A DNA stretch of 64,000 nt from Tuberibacillus calidus DSM 17572. Lineage in GTDB: Bacteria; Bacillota; Bacilli; Bacillales; Sporolactobacillaceae. The notes beneath the pieces were generated by a model. That model made no database searches. It had not been told where the DNA came from and saw nothing but the letters and a program-made list of their open reading frames with translations. Shown here piece after piece: positions 54,244 through 61,275 of the stretch. The translations under genes were made by a program, and so were the position numbers. Location of the stretch: positions 1 to 64,000 of the forward strand of contig NZ_AUMM01000010.1 of assembly GCF_000430685.1 (NCBI RefSeq). The letters are read 5' to 3'. Positions within the stretch are counted from its first letter, which is position 1; every line of letters starts with the position of its first letter.

Positions 54244-54272
54244 GGATATTCGAACGGATATTCGCATATAAT
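54244..54272 (+). promoter_or_regulatory. SOS (LexA) box and promoter of uvrX
   Basis: CGAACGGATATTCG (54251-54264) matches the Bacillus LexA box CGAAC-N4-GTTCG with one mismatch. It lies directly before TATAAT (54267-54272), filling the -35/-10 spacer. A near-identical box (GAACAGATATTC) sits at the yolD-type gene on the other strand at 57715-57726. Confidence 0.72.
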
Positions 54273-54300
54273 AAATAATAAAAAGGGAATATGTGTTCGG

Positions 54301-55566
54301 GTGATGTGGATGATACATGTTGAGAAATTGCCGAGGCACCGCATCTTATGCATTGATATGAAGAGTTTTTTTGCGAGCTGTGCAGCCGTTGAACTCGGGC
54401 TCGATCCTTTAACGTGCTATCTTGTCGTTGTCAGCGATACCGAACGAGAAGGCAGTGTGATTCTTGCGGCCTCGCCGAAGATGAAACAAGAATTTGGCAT
54501 ACGGACAGGGAACCGCTTATTCGAAGTGCCTAAAGACCCACGCATTCGCATCGTTAATGCGCGCATGTCTCACTATTTAGACCGCTCGCTAGCCATTACC
54601 AGGCTTTTAAATCGCTTTGTTCCCTTCGAATGCATCCATCCTTATAGCATTGACGAAAGTTTTATTCAACTGGACGGCACAGAGCGGCTTTGGGGGCCGG
54701 CGAAAGAAGCGGCTGAGCGCATTCGCAGCGAAATTTATAAGCAATTCGGGCTGCCGTCAGCGGTCGGAATCGGTCCCAACATGTTGCTGGCTAAGCTAGC
54801 CTTGGACTTGGAAGCCAAGAAGAAAGGTGTAGCGGAATGGGATTATGCGGATGTCCCTGAAAAGCTTTGGCCCGTCACGCCTTTGAGCAAAATGTGGGGC
54901 ATCGCTTCCCGGCTCGAGCGGACATTAAACCACATGGGGATTCTCTCAGTGGGCCAATTGGCCCAATACGATCGGGAAATCCTTGAAAAGCGGTTCGGAG
55001 TGATGGGAACCCAACTTTATTACCACGCTTGGGGCGTCGATTTATCTAAAATCGGAGCGCCAAACATGGAAAGGCAAATCAGTTATGGTAAAGGCCAAGT
55101 GTTGCTTCGGGATTACGATGATAAGAAGGACATTCAGCATGTGCTTCTCGAAATGTGTGAGGAGGTGGCCCGGCGCGCGCGCCAAGACCGGAAAGCGGGA
55201 CGGACGGTGAGCCTTGGCGTTGGTTACAGCAAAACCGATGGCGGTGGATTTTATCGATCGAAAACGATGGCGCGCTCGACAAATGTCACAATGGAGATTT
55301 ATCGCGCTTGCCTTGATCTTTTTGATACTTTTTATCGGGGGCAAACCGTTCGCAAGCTTTCGGTGACATTGTCAAACGTTACCGATGATACGAATGTCCA
55401 ACTCGAATGGTTTGACGACGGCTATGAAAAACGGCGGCGTTTGGGCTATGCGATGGACCGGATTCGCGAAAAATATGGGTCAACGTCCTTACTTCGCGCC
55501 GTTTCTTATACTAAAGGTGGTACCGCGCGCGAACGGAGCAAGCTGCTCGGCGGGCATAAAGCTTAA
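54301..55566 (+). CDS. uvrX: UV-damage-repair Y-family DNA polymerase UvrX (YqjW)
   Basis: The 421-residue error-prone polymerase is of the UmuC/UvrX branch. Catalytic residues are in CIDMKSFFASC (near residue 19) and SIDESFIQ (near residue 119). The thumb region MWGIASRLERTL and the C-terminal YTKGGTARERS motif mark it as UvrX rather than DinB. No QLxLF clamp motif is visible at the end. Expression is likely SOS-controlled (box above). Several start codons are possible (GTG 54301, ATG 54304, ATG 54310); none has an ideally spaced Shine-Dalgarno, so the N-terminus is uncertain. Its usual partner, a YolD-like protein, is encoded 2 kb away on the other strand. Confidence 0.92.
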   Translation: MMWMIHVEKLPRHRILCIDMKSFFASCAAVELGLDPLTCYLVVVSDTEREGSVILAASPKMKQEFGIRTGNRLFEVPKDPRIRIVNARMSHYLDRSLAITRLLNRFVPFECIHPYSIDESFIQLDGTERLWGPAKEAAERIRSEIYKQFGLPSAVGIGPNMLLAKLALDLEAKKKGVAEWDYADVPEKLWPVTPLSKMWGIASRLERTLNHMGILSVGQLAQYDREILEKRFGVMGTQLYYHAWGVDLSKIGAPNMERQISYGKGQVLLRDYDDKKDIQHVLLEMCEEVARRARQDRKAGRTVSLGVGYSKTDGGGFYRSKTMARSTNVTMEIYRACLDLFDTFYRGQTVRKLSVTLSNVTDDTNVQLEWFDDGYEKRRRLGYAMDRIREKYGSTSLLRAVSYTKGGTARERSKLLGGHKA

Positions 55567-55582
55567 GTGTTTTGGTTTTTTC

Positions 55583-55616
55583 GGGCGAAGGTCTCATAGA
55601 CCGCCGCCTGTTTTTT
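55583..55616 (+). terminator. terminator after uvrX
   Basis: GGCG-aa-GGTCT-cata-GACC ... CGCC with a following TTTTTT. Confidence 0.75.
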
Positions 55617-55650
55617 ATATTGGTTAGAAAGGATAAAAATTTTTTCGGGC

Positions 55651-55722
55651 CAGCAAAAGGGCAACGAAGGCTCTACCTTGGCCTAAAAAGGCTTGGCAGA
55701 GCCAAGTTTCTTTATAGTCGCC
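55651..55722 (+). repeat. dispersed stem-loop repeat, copy C
   Basis: CCAGCAAAAGGGCAAC, then a hairpin GGCTCT ... AGAGCC ending in CCAAGTTTCTTTAT. It matches the 3' half of the copy at 57981-58069 (GGGCAACTAAAG ... GGCAGAGCCAAGTTTTT) and looks like a terminator. Confidence 0.65.
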
Positions 55723-55760
55723 AACAAAGCGTTTCGCTTACGTTTCGGCAATTTTTATAA

Positions 55761-55784
55761 TATAATGAAACTAACGAACGGTAG
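55761..55784 (+). promoter_or_regulatory. promoter -10 and candidate operator of the TetR operon
   Basis: TATAAT (55761-55766) is followed at 55771-55784 by CTAACGAACGGTAG, an interrupted palindrome (CTA-n-CG-nn-CG-n-TAG) placed over the predicted start site. That is where a TetR autorepressor would bind. Confidence 0.5.
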
Positions 55785-55802
55785 GTAGATGGGGTGGGCA
55801 AC

Positions 55803-56411
55803 ATGTCAACCGTCACAGACATTAAGAAAGCGGCCTTAAGCCTATTTGCACATAAAGGTTATGAAGGCACGGCGCTTTCGGAAATCGCTTGCGGCGTTGG
55901 CATTAAAAAGCCATCCCTCTATGCCCATTTTGGAAGTAAAGACGATTTATTTTTGACGGTTTTTAAAGAAGGACTAAAAGATTACATCGCCTTTATACAA
56001 GGGGCACCGATTGCGGCCTCAATGACGGCAGAGGAAAAACTCCGCCGGATTTTATCACGGCATGGCTTATACTATAAACAGCACACTGAGAATGCAGCAT
56101 TAATCAAACGGGCCGCCTTATTTCCTCCCGGCGAGCTGGCGGAAGCGCTGCGATCGGAATGGCGGTTGACCGAGAAAGTGATGGACCGTGACCTTGTTGC
56201 CGTTTTTGAAGAAGGCATGGCAAACGGGGAAATCCGAGCGCTTCCGATGGCTGATTTACTGTTCAGTTATCACTGTTTAATTGACGGCTTTTTCATTCAA
56301 ATTTTTTACCATAAGGATCAAGACTTCGAAGCTAAAATGGGAAGTGCATGGAAAATTTTTTGGAGTGGCATTTCGGCAAGGGGGAAAGCAAATGGCGTCC
56401 ATCATTGTTGA
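55803..56411 (+). CDS. TetR/AcrR family transcriptional regulator
   Basis: The 202-residue protein has an N-terminal TetR HTH (KGYEGTALSEIACGVGIKKPSLYAHFGSKDDLF, quoted in part, residues about 18-50) and a ligand domain with a C-terminal TetR_C-like region. It is the first gene of an operon with a small membrane protein and a small-multidrug-export-type protein, so it probably represses that exporter. ATG at 55803 has GGGGTGG upstream at a short 5 bases; the GTG at 55794 is an alternative. The 3' end overlaps the next gene by 20 bases. Confidence 0.9.
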   Translation: MSTVTDIKKAALSLFAHKGYEGTALSEIACGVGIKKPSLYAHFGSKDDLFLTVFKEGLKDYIAFIQGAPIAASMTAEEKLRRILSRHGLYYKQHTENAALIKRAALFPPGELAEALRSEWRLTEKVMDRDLVAVFEEGMANGEIRALPMADLLFSYHCLIDGFFIQIFYHKDQDFEAKMGSAWKIFWSGISARGKANGVHHC

Positions 56412-56709
56412 GAATAAATGGCTGATTCTTGCCGGGCTTGAAGGACTGGCGTGGGCTTCCACCTTTTTCATGCTTTATGCCCGCTATCGGTTAAATTCAA
56501 CATTTTGGTTTAAAATAGGCGTAATATTAACGGTGGTAACCGGTGTCATTCCACAAGTGACGCTTGGAGTCATTAATTTTTTGGCGACACGCCGTGTGGA
56601 CGTGTTTACGGTCATCATTTTGCTGCTTATTATATATGGGGCAACGGTCGGAAAAAAGGATGTCAAGCGGTTGGATCGTTGGGCCAGGGAAAAATACAGC
56701 CGTTCATAA
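56392..56709 (+). CDS. small membrane protein of unknown function
   Basis: The 105-residue protein has about three hydrophobic helices (residues 9-27, 35-60 and 65-85) and a basic C-terminus (KKDVKRLDRWAREKYSR). I do not recognise the family. The ATG at 56392 follows AAGGGGGAAA; the upstream in-frame extension lies inside the tetR gene in another frame and is not supported. It overlaps tetR by 20 bases and lies 46 bases before the exporter-like gene, so it may be a regulatory or structural partner of that protein. Confidence 0.72.
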   Translation: MASIIVENKWLILAGLEGLAWASTFFMLYARYRLNSTFWFKIGVILTVVTGVIPQVTLGVINFLATRRVDVFTVIILLLIIYGATVGKKDVKRLDRWAREKYSRS

Positions 56710-56755
56710 GCAGCCAATGGGTTTTTTATAAAGTGGTTTAAAGGATGGTTAATCG

Positions 56756-57316
56756 GTGAATAAATCTTTGGGAAGAGAAAAACGTTTGCAAAAGCGCATG
56801 CGTTTATTAAGACAGAAGCGTTTCGGGATGATGATTGGATTTATCGGAACGGCGGGGCTTTTTGCGTTTGCCTTTTTAATTGGCACACTCGATAACGGTT
56901 TTCCGAAAACCCTTTCCGTTGTGCTGACCTCGATTCCGCTAGAAGTGATGATTGGTGCGGCAGCCTCTGTCCCGCTCGGCTTCGATCCGGTTGTCGGGGC
57001 GTTAGTGGCATCGTTAGGACATTTAGGGTTGGCGCCTATTATCATTACAGGGTTTAACACCCTCGTGCGCAAATGGCATTGGCTGCGTCGTAAGTTAACC
57101 AAAGCCGAAGACATCAGCAAAAAATACGGAAAATTTGGCGTCTGGATTTTGACACCGCTTGCACCTTTCATCGGCGTTTTTATCTGCATTGCGGTCGGCA
57201 TTTTGCTAAGGTTTCGCCCGGCCTTAATTATGACAAGTATTAGCCTTGGCACTTTGATCGCCGCGTTCGCCGCAACCATGGGCGGTGCGGGAATTAAAAG
57301 CCTGTTCCATTTATAG
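56756..57316 (+). CDS. putative small multidrug export protein
   Basis: The 186-residue protein has a basic N-terminus (residues 1-22) and about five helices. The family-like segment LTSIPLEVMIGAAASVPLGFDP (quoted in part) followed by the APFIGVF region near residue 140 places it with the small multi-drug export protein family (PF06695 type). Transport function in that family is poorly proven. Start is GTG at 56756. It is last in the TetR operon. Confidence 0.72.
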   Translation: MNKSLGREKRLQKRMRLLRQKRFGMMIGFIGTAGLFAFAFLIGTLDNGFPKTLSVVLTSIPLEVMIGAAASVPLGFDPVVGALVASLGHLGLAPIIITGFNTLVRKWHWLRRKLTKAEDISKKYGKFGVWILTPLAPFIGVFICIAVGILLRFRPALIMTSISLGTLIAAFAATMGGAGIKSLFHL

Positions 57317-57321
57317 CCTAG

Positions 57322-57360
57322 AAAAAGGGGGCTGACTCTCTCGGGTCAGCCTCTCATTTG
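57322..57360. terminator. convergent terminator between the exporter gene and the yolD-like gene
   Basis: GGCTGAC (57330-57336) pairs with GTCAGCC (57345-57351). On the minus strand it is followed by CCCTTTTTC, so it mainly ends the leftward gene. Confidence 0.75.
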
Positions 57361-57362
57361 TA

Positions 57363-57692
57363 TTATTCGATTTTTATGATTTGGCGAGTGGGGATGCGGT
57401 GTTTGGCTTCATCTGATCCGCGCAGCGTGATCGCTTCTTCCAGTGGATCAAGCTTTATAACGACGCCGCTAGCAACAGCCGGTCTTCCGTCTTTGATAAA
57501 TGTAACGGATAGAGGGCGGTGTGTGCGCTCAGCTTCTTGTAAAATTTGGTCAAACGTTTCGCCAAGCTGTTCATCTAATTGAGGGATACCTGATTTTGGC
57601 TGTTTTTCATTGTCGCGCCATTCCCTTAATGCTTTCACATGCTCAGGCAGCATGAGTGACGCCCATTTGATTGCCCCGCGGTCAAACACCAT
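57363..57692 (-). CDS. yqjX: YolD-like protein (YqjX), partner of UvrX
   Basis: The 109-residue protein matches the YolD-like family by its opening DRGAIKWASLMLPEHVKAL, followed by PQLDEQLGETFDQIL and a C-terminal region that ends IPTRQIIKI. YolD-type proteins are proposed to act with UvrX-type polymerases as UmuD-like accessory subunits. In B. subtilis yqjX is next to yqjW; here a TetR operon separates them and the gene is reversed. ATG at 57692 has GAGGTGA 7 bases upstream. It has its own LexA-like box, see 57715-57734. Confidence 0.87.
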   Translation of the reverse strand: MVFDRGAIKWASLMLPEHVKALREWRDNEKQPKSGIPQLDEQLGETFDQILQEAERTHRPLSVTFIKDGRPAVASGVVIKLDPLEEAITLRGSDEAKHRIPTRQIIKIE

Positions 57693-57714
57693 TTTCGGTC
57701 ACCTCATAAAATGG

Positions 57715-57734
57715 GAATATCTGTTCTTATTATA
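57715..57734 (-). promoter_or_regulatory. SOS-type (LexA-like) box and -10 of the yolD-like gene
   Basis: On the minus strand TATAAT (57734-57729) is followed directly by GAACAGATATTC (57726-57715), which differs in one base from the GAACGGATATTC core before uvrX. Both deviate from the GAAC-N4-GTTC consensus in the same position. Confidence 0.65.
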
Positions 57735-57831
57735 TGACTTTAGCCCTAGACTATTCAATGGAAATTTGAAGAAAATATCGTCGTACATAAAAACGACGGA
57801 GACGCAAAAAAATAGGGGCGGAGGTGATCAC

Positions 57832-57951
57832 ATGCCGCAAAGGCGTGAGGACAAAAAGCAGAACAAGGTGTTGAGCAATAAACGGCAGGAAGAAAAACAG
57901 CCGGGATACGGGGATAAAAAGTTGGAAGGCCCGGATCGCCCGTCCACATAA
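57832..57951 (+). CDS. sspM: acid-soluble spore protein M
   Basis: This 39-residue, very basic protein is too short for many gene finders. Its C-terminus DKKLEGPDRPST is nearly identical to the end of B. subtilis SspM (DKKLGGPNRPST), a minor small acid-soluble spore protein made in the forespore. A strong GGAGGTGATC lies 5-6 bases before the ATG and a terminator follows directly, supporting a real single-gene unit. A CGTCGT/ACGACG hairpin (57780-57799) precedes the ribosome binding site. CATAAAA within it resembles a sigma-G -10, but no matching -35 is clear. Confidence 0.88.
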   Translation: MPQRREDKKQNKVLSNKRQEEKQPGYGDKKLEGPDRPST

Positions 57952-57957
57952 AGAAAA

Positions 57958-57984
57958 AAGGAGGCACGAGCCTCCTTCTTTTAT
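57958..57984 (+). terminator. terminator after sspM
   Basis: AAGGAGGC (57958-57965) and GCCTCCTT (57970-57977), 4-base loop, then CTTTTAT. Confidence 0.88.
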
Positions 57985-58069
57985 ACTGGTAAGAAAGTCT
58001 ATCATTTTCAAGCTAGCATAGGGCAACTAAAGTTCTGCCTAAAAGAGCTGGGCAGAGCCAAGTTTTTGT
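57981..58069 (+). repeat. dispersed stem-loop repeat, copy D
   Basis: TATACTGGTAAGAAAGTC, then CAAGCTAGCATAGGGCAA, then CTAAAGTTCTGCC, and a CTGCC/GGCAG hairpin ending AGAGCCAAGTTTTTG. It is the fullest copy; relatives are at 44605-44690 (inverted), 48960-49092 (inverted), 55651-55722 and, more weakly, 36384-36441. Confidence 0.65.
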
Positions 58070-58143
58070 AGTGAAAAAATTGGCCTCATCAGTTGGCTTG
58101 TTTTTTCACGATGTGTTGTTAAAGGCATAGGGCTTGGCTTAAG

Positions 58144-58450
58144 TTCTATCAACCATTTCGGGCTAAAAATTTTTTTGAAATGGCATTTAGCTTGAATTTA
58201 CTGGAAAAACGGGACTAGATCTAAGGTTATTTTGCCAATATCTGTATCCTAAAAGCCAATTTGAGAAGGACAAAGGCTCGAAATGGTCTTTAGAGAGGTT
58301 CTATCTGCCATTTTGGGCCGGAAATTTTTTTGAAATGGCATTTAGCTTGAATTTACTGGAAAAACGAAGCTAGATCTAGGGTTATTTTGCCAATATCTGT
58401 ATCCTTTTGACCATTTTGAAGTGAGAAATGGGTCATCATGGTCTTTTCAT
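58144..58450 (+). repeat. tandem repeat, two copies of about 155 bp
   Basis: Copy one starts at 58144 and copy two at 58299 (both TTCTATC). Long identical blocks include AATTTTTTTGAAATGGCATT, TAGCTTGAATTTACTGG and TTATTTTGCCAATATCTG. Each unit contains a hairpin (CCATTT...AAATGG). No reading frame is supported in this 530-base gap. Confidence 0.85.
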
Positions 58451-58483
58451 TGGAGCATTCAACCGCTTTGATGCCTCAAATCT

Positions 58484-58512
58484 AAAAAGACCGGGCGAAG
58501 GCCCGGTTTTTC
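58484..58512 (-). terminator. terminator of the thioredoxin-like gene
   Basis: On the minus strand AAAACCGGGC-cttc-GCCCGGT followed by CTTTTT. Confidence 0.88.
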
Positions 58513-58528
58513 ATTCATCACGCAAAAT

Positions 58529-58849
58529 CTACTTAGCCACGCTTGCCAAATAGTTTTGAACATCTTCCGGTGTTTTGGCGTTGGCGCTGTGCAGATGAGC
58601 GATTTTTTCACCGCCGTCAAACACGAGCAGGCTCGGAATGCCCATCACCTGATACTTTTCGGCAAGTTCCGGGAATTGATCGCGGTCGATTTCATACCAA
58701 TCGAATTCAGGATGAGCCTCTATAATCGGGTTAATGAACATATCCAATCGCTTACAATCGGGGCACCAACCGGCTTTGAATGTAATGAGCGCGCGTTTCG
58801 GCCCGGAAATAATTTTTTCAAACTCATCATGTGAATGAATCGGCTTCAT
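58529..58849 (-). CDS. ytpP: thioredoxin-family protein (YtpP-like)
   Basis: The 106-residue thioredoxin-fold protein has the active site AGWCPDCKRLD (CPDC, near residue 29) and the cis-Pro loop GIPSLLVF. A CPDC centre is typical of YtpP-type thioredoxin-like proteins rather than the housekeeping CGPC thioredoxin; YtpP has been linked to bacillithiol redox control. The start at 58849 has AAAGGTGG 5 bases upstream; an in-frame GTG lies three codons earlier. Confidence 0.82.
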   Translation of the reverse strand: MKPIHSHDEFEKIISGPKRALITFKAGWCPDCKRLDMFINPIIEAHPEFDWYEIDRDQFPELAEKYQVMGIPSLLVFDGGEKIAHLHSANAKTPEDVQNYLASVAK

Positions 58850-58940
58850 TGTGACCACCTTTTCTCTTTTTTATTTATCATAGCAGATGGCTCATTTCAT
58901 AGAAAATGAATTGCCTATAACGTAAGCGGTAAGAGGAAAA

Positions 58941-59849
58941 TCACGTATGGTTCCCGGCCATCCGCAGCCCGTATATTTTGCTGTCCAGTGACCGCGTGAT
59001 GTGTGGGCGGATGAGATCAACGGCTTCAAGCAGCTTTTCCATGTCGATGCCGGTTTCAATCTCCATCTCATTGAGCATAAACAAAACATCCTCCGTGGCT
59101 ACGTTACCGCTCGCACCGGGCGCAAACGGGCAACCGCCAAGCCCGCCGGCTGAAGTATCAAACCGGTCAACCCCCGCTTCAAGGCAAGCATATATATTGG
59201 CAAGCGCCGTGCCGCGCGTGTTGTGAAAGTGGCCAGTCAGTAATATGTTCTCTGGGAGGCTTTCCTTTAACCGGCTGAACAAGGCATAAACATCTTTCGG
59301 ATTGGCCATACCGATGGTGTCGGCAACACTCAGTTCGTCAACGCCGAGCTCGGCAAAGCGGCCGCAAAGGTCGACCGCTGCCTCTTTTTCCACCTTTCCT
59401 TCATAAGGACAATAAAAGGCCGTGGAAATACAGGCACGGACAAATTTGCCGCGAGCTTTTAAATCACGAATCAAAGGCGCAAGTTCTGCCATGCTTTCTT
59501 CCGTCGTCTTGTTAATATTTTTTTTATTAAAAGTGGTGCTCACGCCGACAAAAACAGCGATGTGGTCGCAACCGGCGGCGTAAAAACGCTCCACTCCTTT
59601 TTGATTAGGCGCCAAAACGAAATGGCGTTTACCTGGTTCCAAACAAGCTTTTATAATTTCGTCAGCATCCTTCATTTGCGGCACCCATTTGGGGGAAACA
59701 AATGAAGTGAGTTCCATCTCGTTTATGTTGGCTTGTTTCAAAGCCTCTATAAATTTGATTTTGATATCGGTGGGAATGATATTTTTTTCATTTTGAAGGC
59801 CGTCACGGGGCCCGACTTCAATCAGTGTCACAGTTTTCGGTAATGTCAT
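58941..59849 (-). CDS. mvaB: hydroxymethylglutaryl-CoA lyase
   Basis: The enzyme cleaves HMG-CoA to acetyl-CoA and acetoacetate, the last step of leucine breakdown. The 302-residue TIM-barrel protein has the DRE-TIM start IEVGPRDGLQNE (residues 10-21), metal ligands in LTGHFHNTRG, and the signature GGLGGCPFAPGASGNVATED with the catalytic Cys (near residue 236-255; quoted in full as 20 residues). GGGAGG precedes the ATG. It is divergent from a thiolase gene across 125 bases, so both may share regulation. The other leucine-degradation genes are not in the window. Confidence 0.94.
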   Translation of the reverse strand: MTLPKTVTLIEVGPRDGLQNEKNIIPTDIKIKFIEALKQANINEMELTSFVSPKWVPQMKDADEIIKACLEPGKRHFVLAPNQKGVERFYAAGCDHIAVFVGVSTTFNKKNINKTTEESMAELAPLIRDLKARGKFVRACISTAFYCPYEGKVEKEAAVDLCGRFAELGVDELSVADTIGMANPKDVYALFSRLKESLPENILLTGHFHNTRGTALANIYACLEAGVDRFDTSAGGLGGCPFAPGASGNVATEDVLFMLNEMEIETGIDMEKLLEAVDLIRPHITRSLDSKIYGLRMAGNHT

Positions 59850-59974
59850 GCGCTAAGCCTCCCGTCTGTAAATGTAACCCCTTACAATTTTAACTTTAAA
59901 AATGGTTTGAAACAATGTTGAAGTTCGAAAAAATCGTGTATGATAAAAGAAAAACGATAGGGAGAATCCGGCAT

Positions 59975-61150
59975 ATGACAAACGTTTTCATCCTTGATGG
60001 GGCGAGAACCCCATTTGGTACCATGGGCGGAAGCCTCAAAGATATTTCGAGCATTGAACTCGGAAAGGCCGCGTCGGTTGAAGCGGTGCGCCGGGCTGGT
60101 GTTGAAGCCGGGGACATTGAACACGTCGTATTCGGCAACGTCATTCATTCCGACCCGAACGCCGCTTACCTGGCACGGCATATCGCGTTGAAGTCGGGTG
60201 TTCCAGAGCATGTTCCGGCCTTGACGGTCAACCGCCTTTGCGGTTCGGGGCTCCAAGCCGTGGTTTCGGCAGCGCAAGCGATGCTTCTCGGCGAGGCGCG
60301 CACGTCGCTTGTCGGCGGTGCGGAAAATATGTCATTAAGCCCAAGAGCAGACTTTACCTCGCGCTGTAACGGCGGAAAGTTCGGACCGATCCAATTGGAG
60401 GACATGCTGCTTAGAACTTTGACGGACGACTATATCGGCTGCGGCATGGGCATGACCGCTGAAAATTTGGCGGAACAATACAACATTTCAAGAGAAGAGC
60501 AAGACGCCTTTGCGCTGTTAAGTCATCAGCGGGCCCAACGCGCTCGGGAATGCGGGCGTTTGGCTGAAGAAATTGTCGCCGTTGAAACGAAAAAAGGTAA
60601 AGTTGAACGCGATGAACATATTCGTGACAACACATCGATGGAGAAACTGGCTCTGCTCCGCCCATCATTTAAAAAGGACGGGACCGTGACGGCGGGAAAC
60701 GCCAGCGGCATTAACGACGGAGCGGCTGCCTTAGTGCTTGCCACCGGTGCTTTTATTAAAGAAAGGGCTTTAAAACCGCTGGCGGAAATTGTGACATGGG
60801 GAATTGCCGGCGTTGACCCCCGCATCATGGGCATCGGTCCGGTTCCGGCAGCGCGGATGGCCTTGGAGCGAGCCGGTTTAACCATTGATCAAATGGACCT
60901 CGTGGAAATCAATGAAGCGTTCAGCGCCCAATACTTGGCGGTCGAAAAAGAACTAAAGTTGGATAGAGAAAAAACAAATGTGAATGGCGGCGCCATTGCA
61001 TTAGGGCATCCAGTTGGCGCAAGCGGCGCGCGCCTTTTGCTGACGCTCGCTTACGAACTGCGAAACCGCGGGAAGCGCTACGGGTTGGCCAGCCTGTGCA
61101 TCGGCGGCGGGCAAGGCATTGCCATGATCATTGAAAACAAACAATTGTAA
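59975..61150 (+). CDS. acetyl-CoA C-acyltransferase (thiolase)
   Basis: The 391-residue thiolase has the nucleophilic Cys in VNRLCGSGLQ (near residue 87), and the second active-site elements NVNGGAIALGHPVGASGAR and CIGGGQG with the catalytic His and Cys. It either condenses acetyl-CoA to acetoacetyl-CoA or cleaves 3-ketoacyl-CoA. Pairing with mvaB suggests handling of acetoacetyl-CoA from leucine. ATG at 59975 has AGGGAGAA 8 bases upstream; the longer open frame to 59915 is unsupported. A weak promoter may be TTGAAG (59918-59923) and TATGAT (59939-59944), spacer 15. Confidence 0.92.
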   Translation: MTNVFILDGARTPFGTMGGSLKDISSIELGKAASVEAVRRAGVEAGDIEHVVFGNVIHSDPNAAYLARHIALKSGVPEHVPALTVNRLCGSGLQAVVSAAQAMLLGEARTSLVGGAENMSLSPRADFTSRCNGGKFGPIQLEDMLLRTLTDDYIGCGMGMTAENLAEQYNISREEQDAFALLSHQRAQRARECGRLAEEIVAVETKKGKVERDEHIRDNTSMEKLALLRPSFKKDGTVTAGNASGINDGAAALVLATGAFIKERALKPLAEIVTWGIAGVDPRIMGIGPVPAARMALERAGLTIDQMDLVEINEAFSAQYLAVEKELKLDREKTNVNGGAIALGHPVGASGARLLLTLAYELRNRGKRYGLASLCIGGGQGIAMIIENKQL

Positions 61151-61154
61151 TGAA

Positions 61155-61193
61155 AAAGAAGCTGACTTCGATCGGAAGCTCAGCTTCTTTCCT
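61155..61193. terminator. terminator after the thiolase gene
   Basis: AAAGAAGCTGA pairs with TCAGCTTCTTT (61180-61190), with an inner TTC/GAA step, then CCTTT. Confidence 0.85.
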
Positions 61194-61244
61194 TTCATTA
61201 TCTACAGCGCACTTCTGCTTTAGATTATATCGACGTGCATAGAA

Positions 61245-61273
61245 AAAGAAAAGCGCGGGGTGTCCTGCGCTTC
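61245..61273 (-). terminator. terminator of the aldo/keto reductase gene
   Basis: On the minus strand AAGCGC (61272-61267) pairs with GCGCTT (61256-61251), followed by TTCTTTTTC. Confidence 0.7.
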
Positions 61274-61275
61274 AT

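Noticed and set aside
55513-55526. AAGGTGGTACCGCG, identical to a T-box antiterminator motif
   Set aside because: It lies inside uvrX and encodes the conserved KGGTAR of that protein. The nearby hairpin is the ordinary uvrX terminator, and no tRNA-related gene follows.
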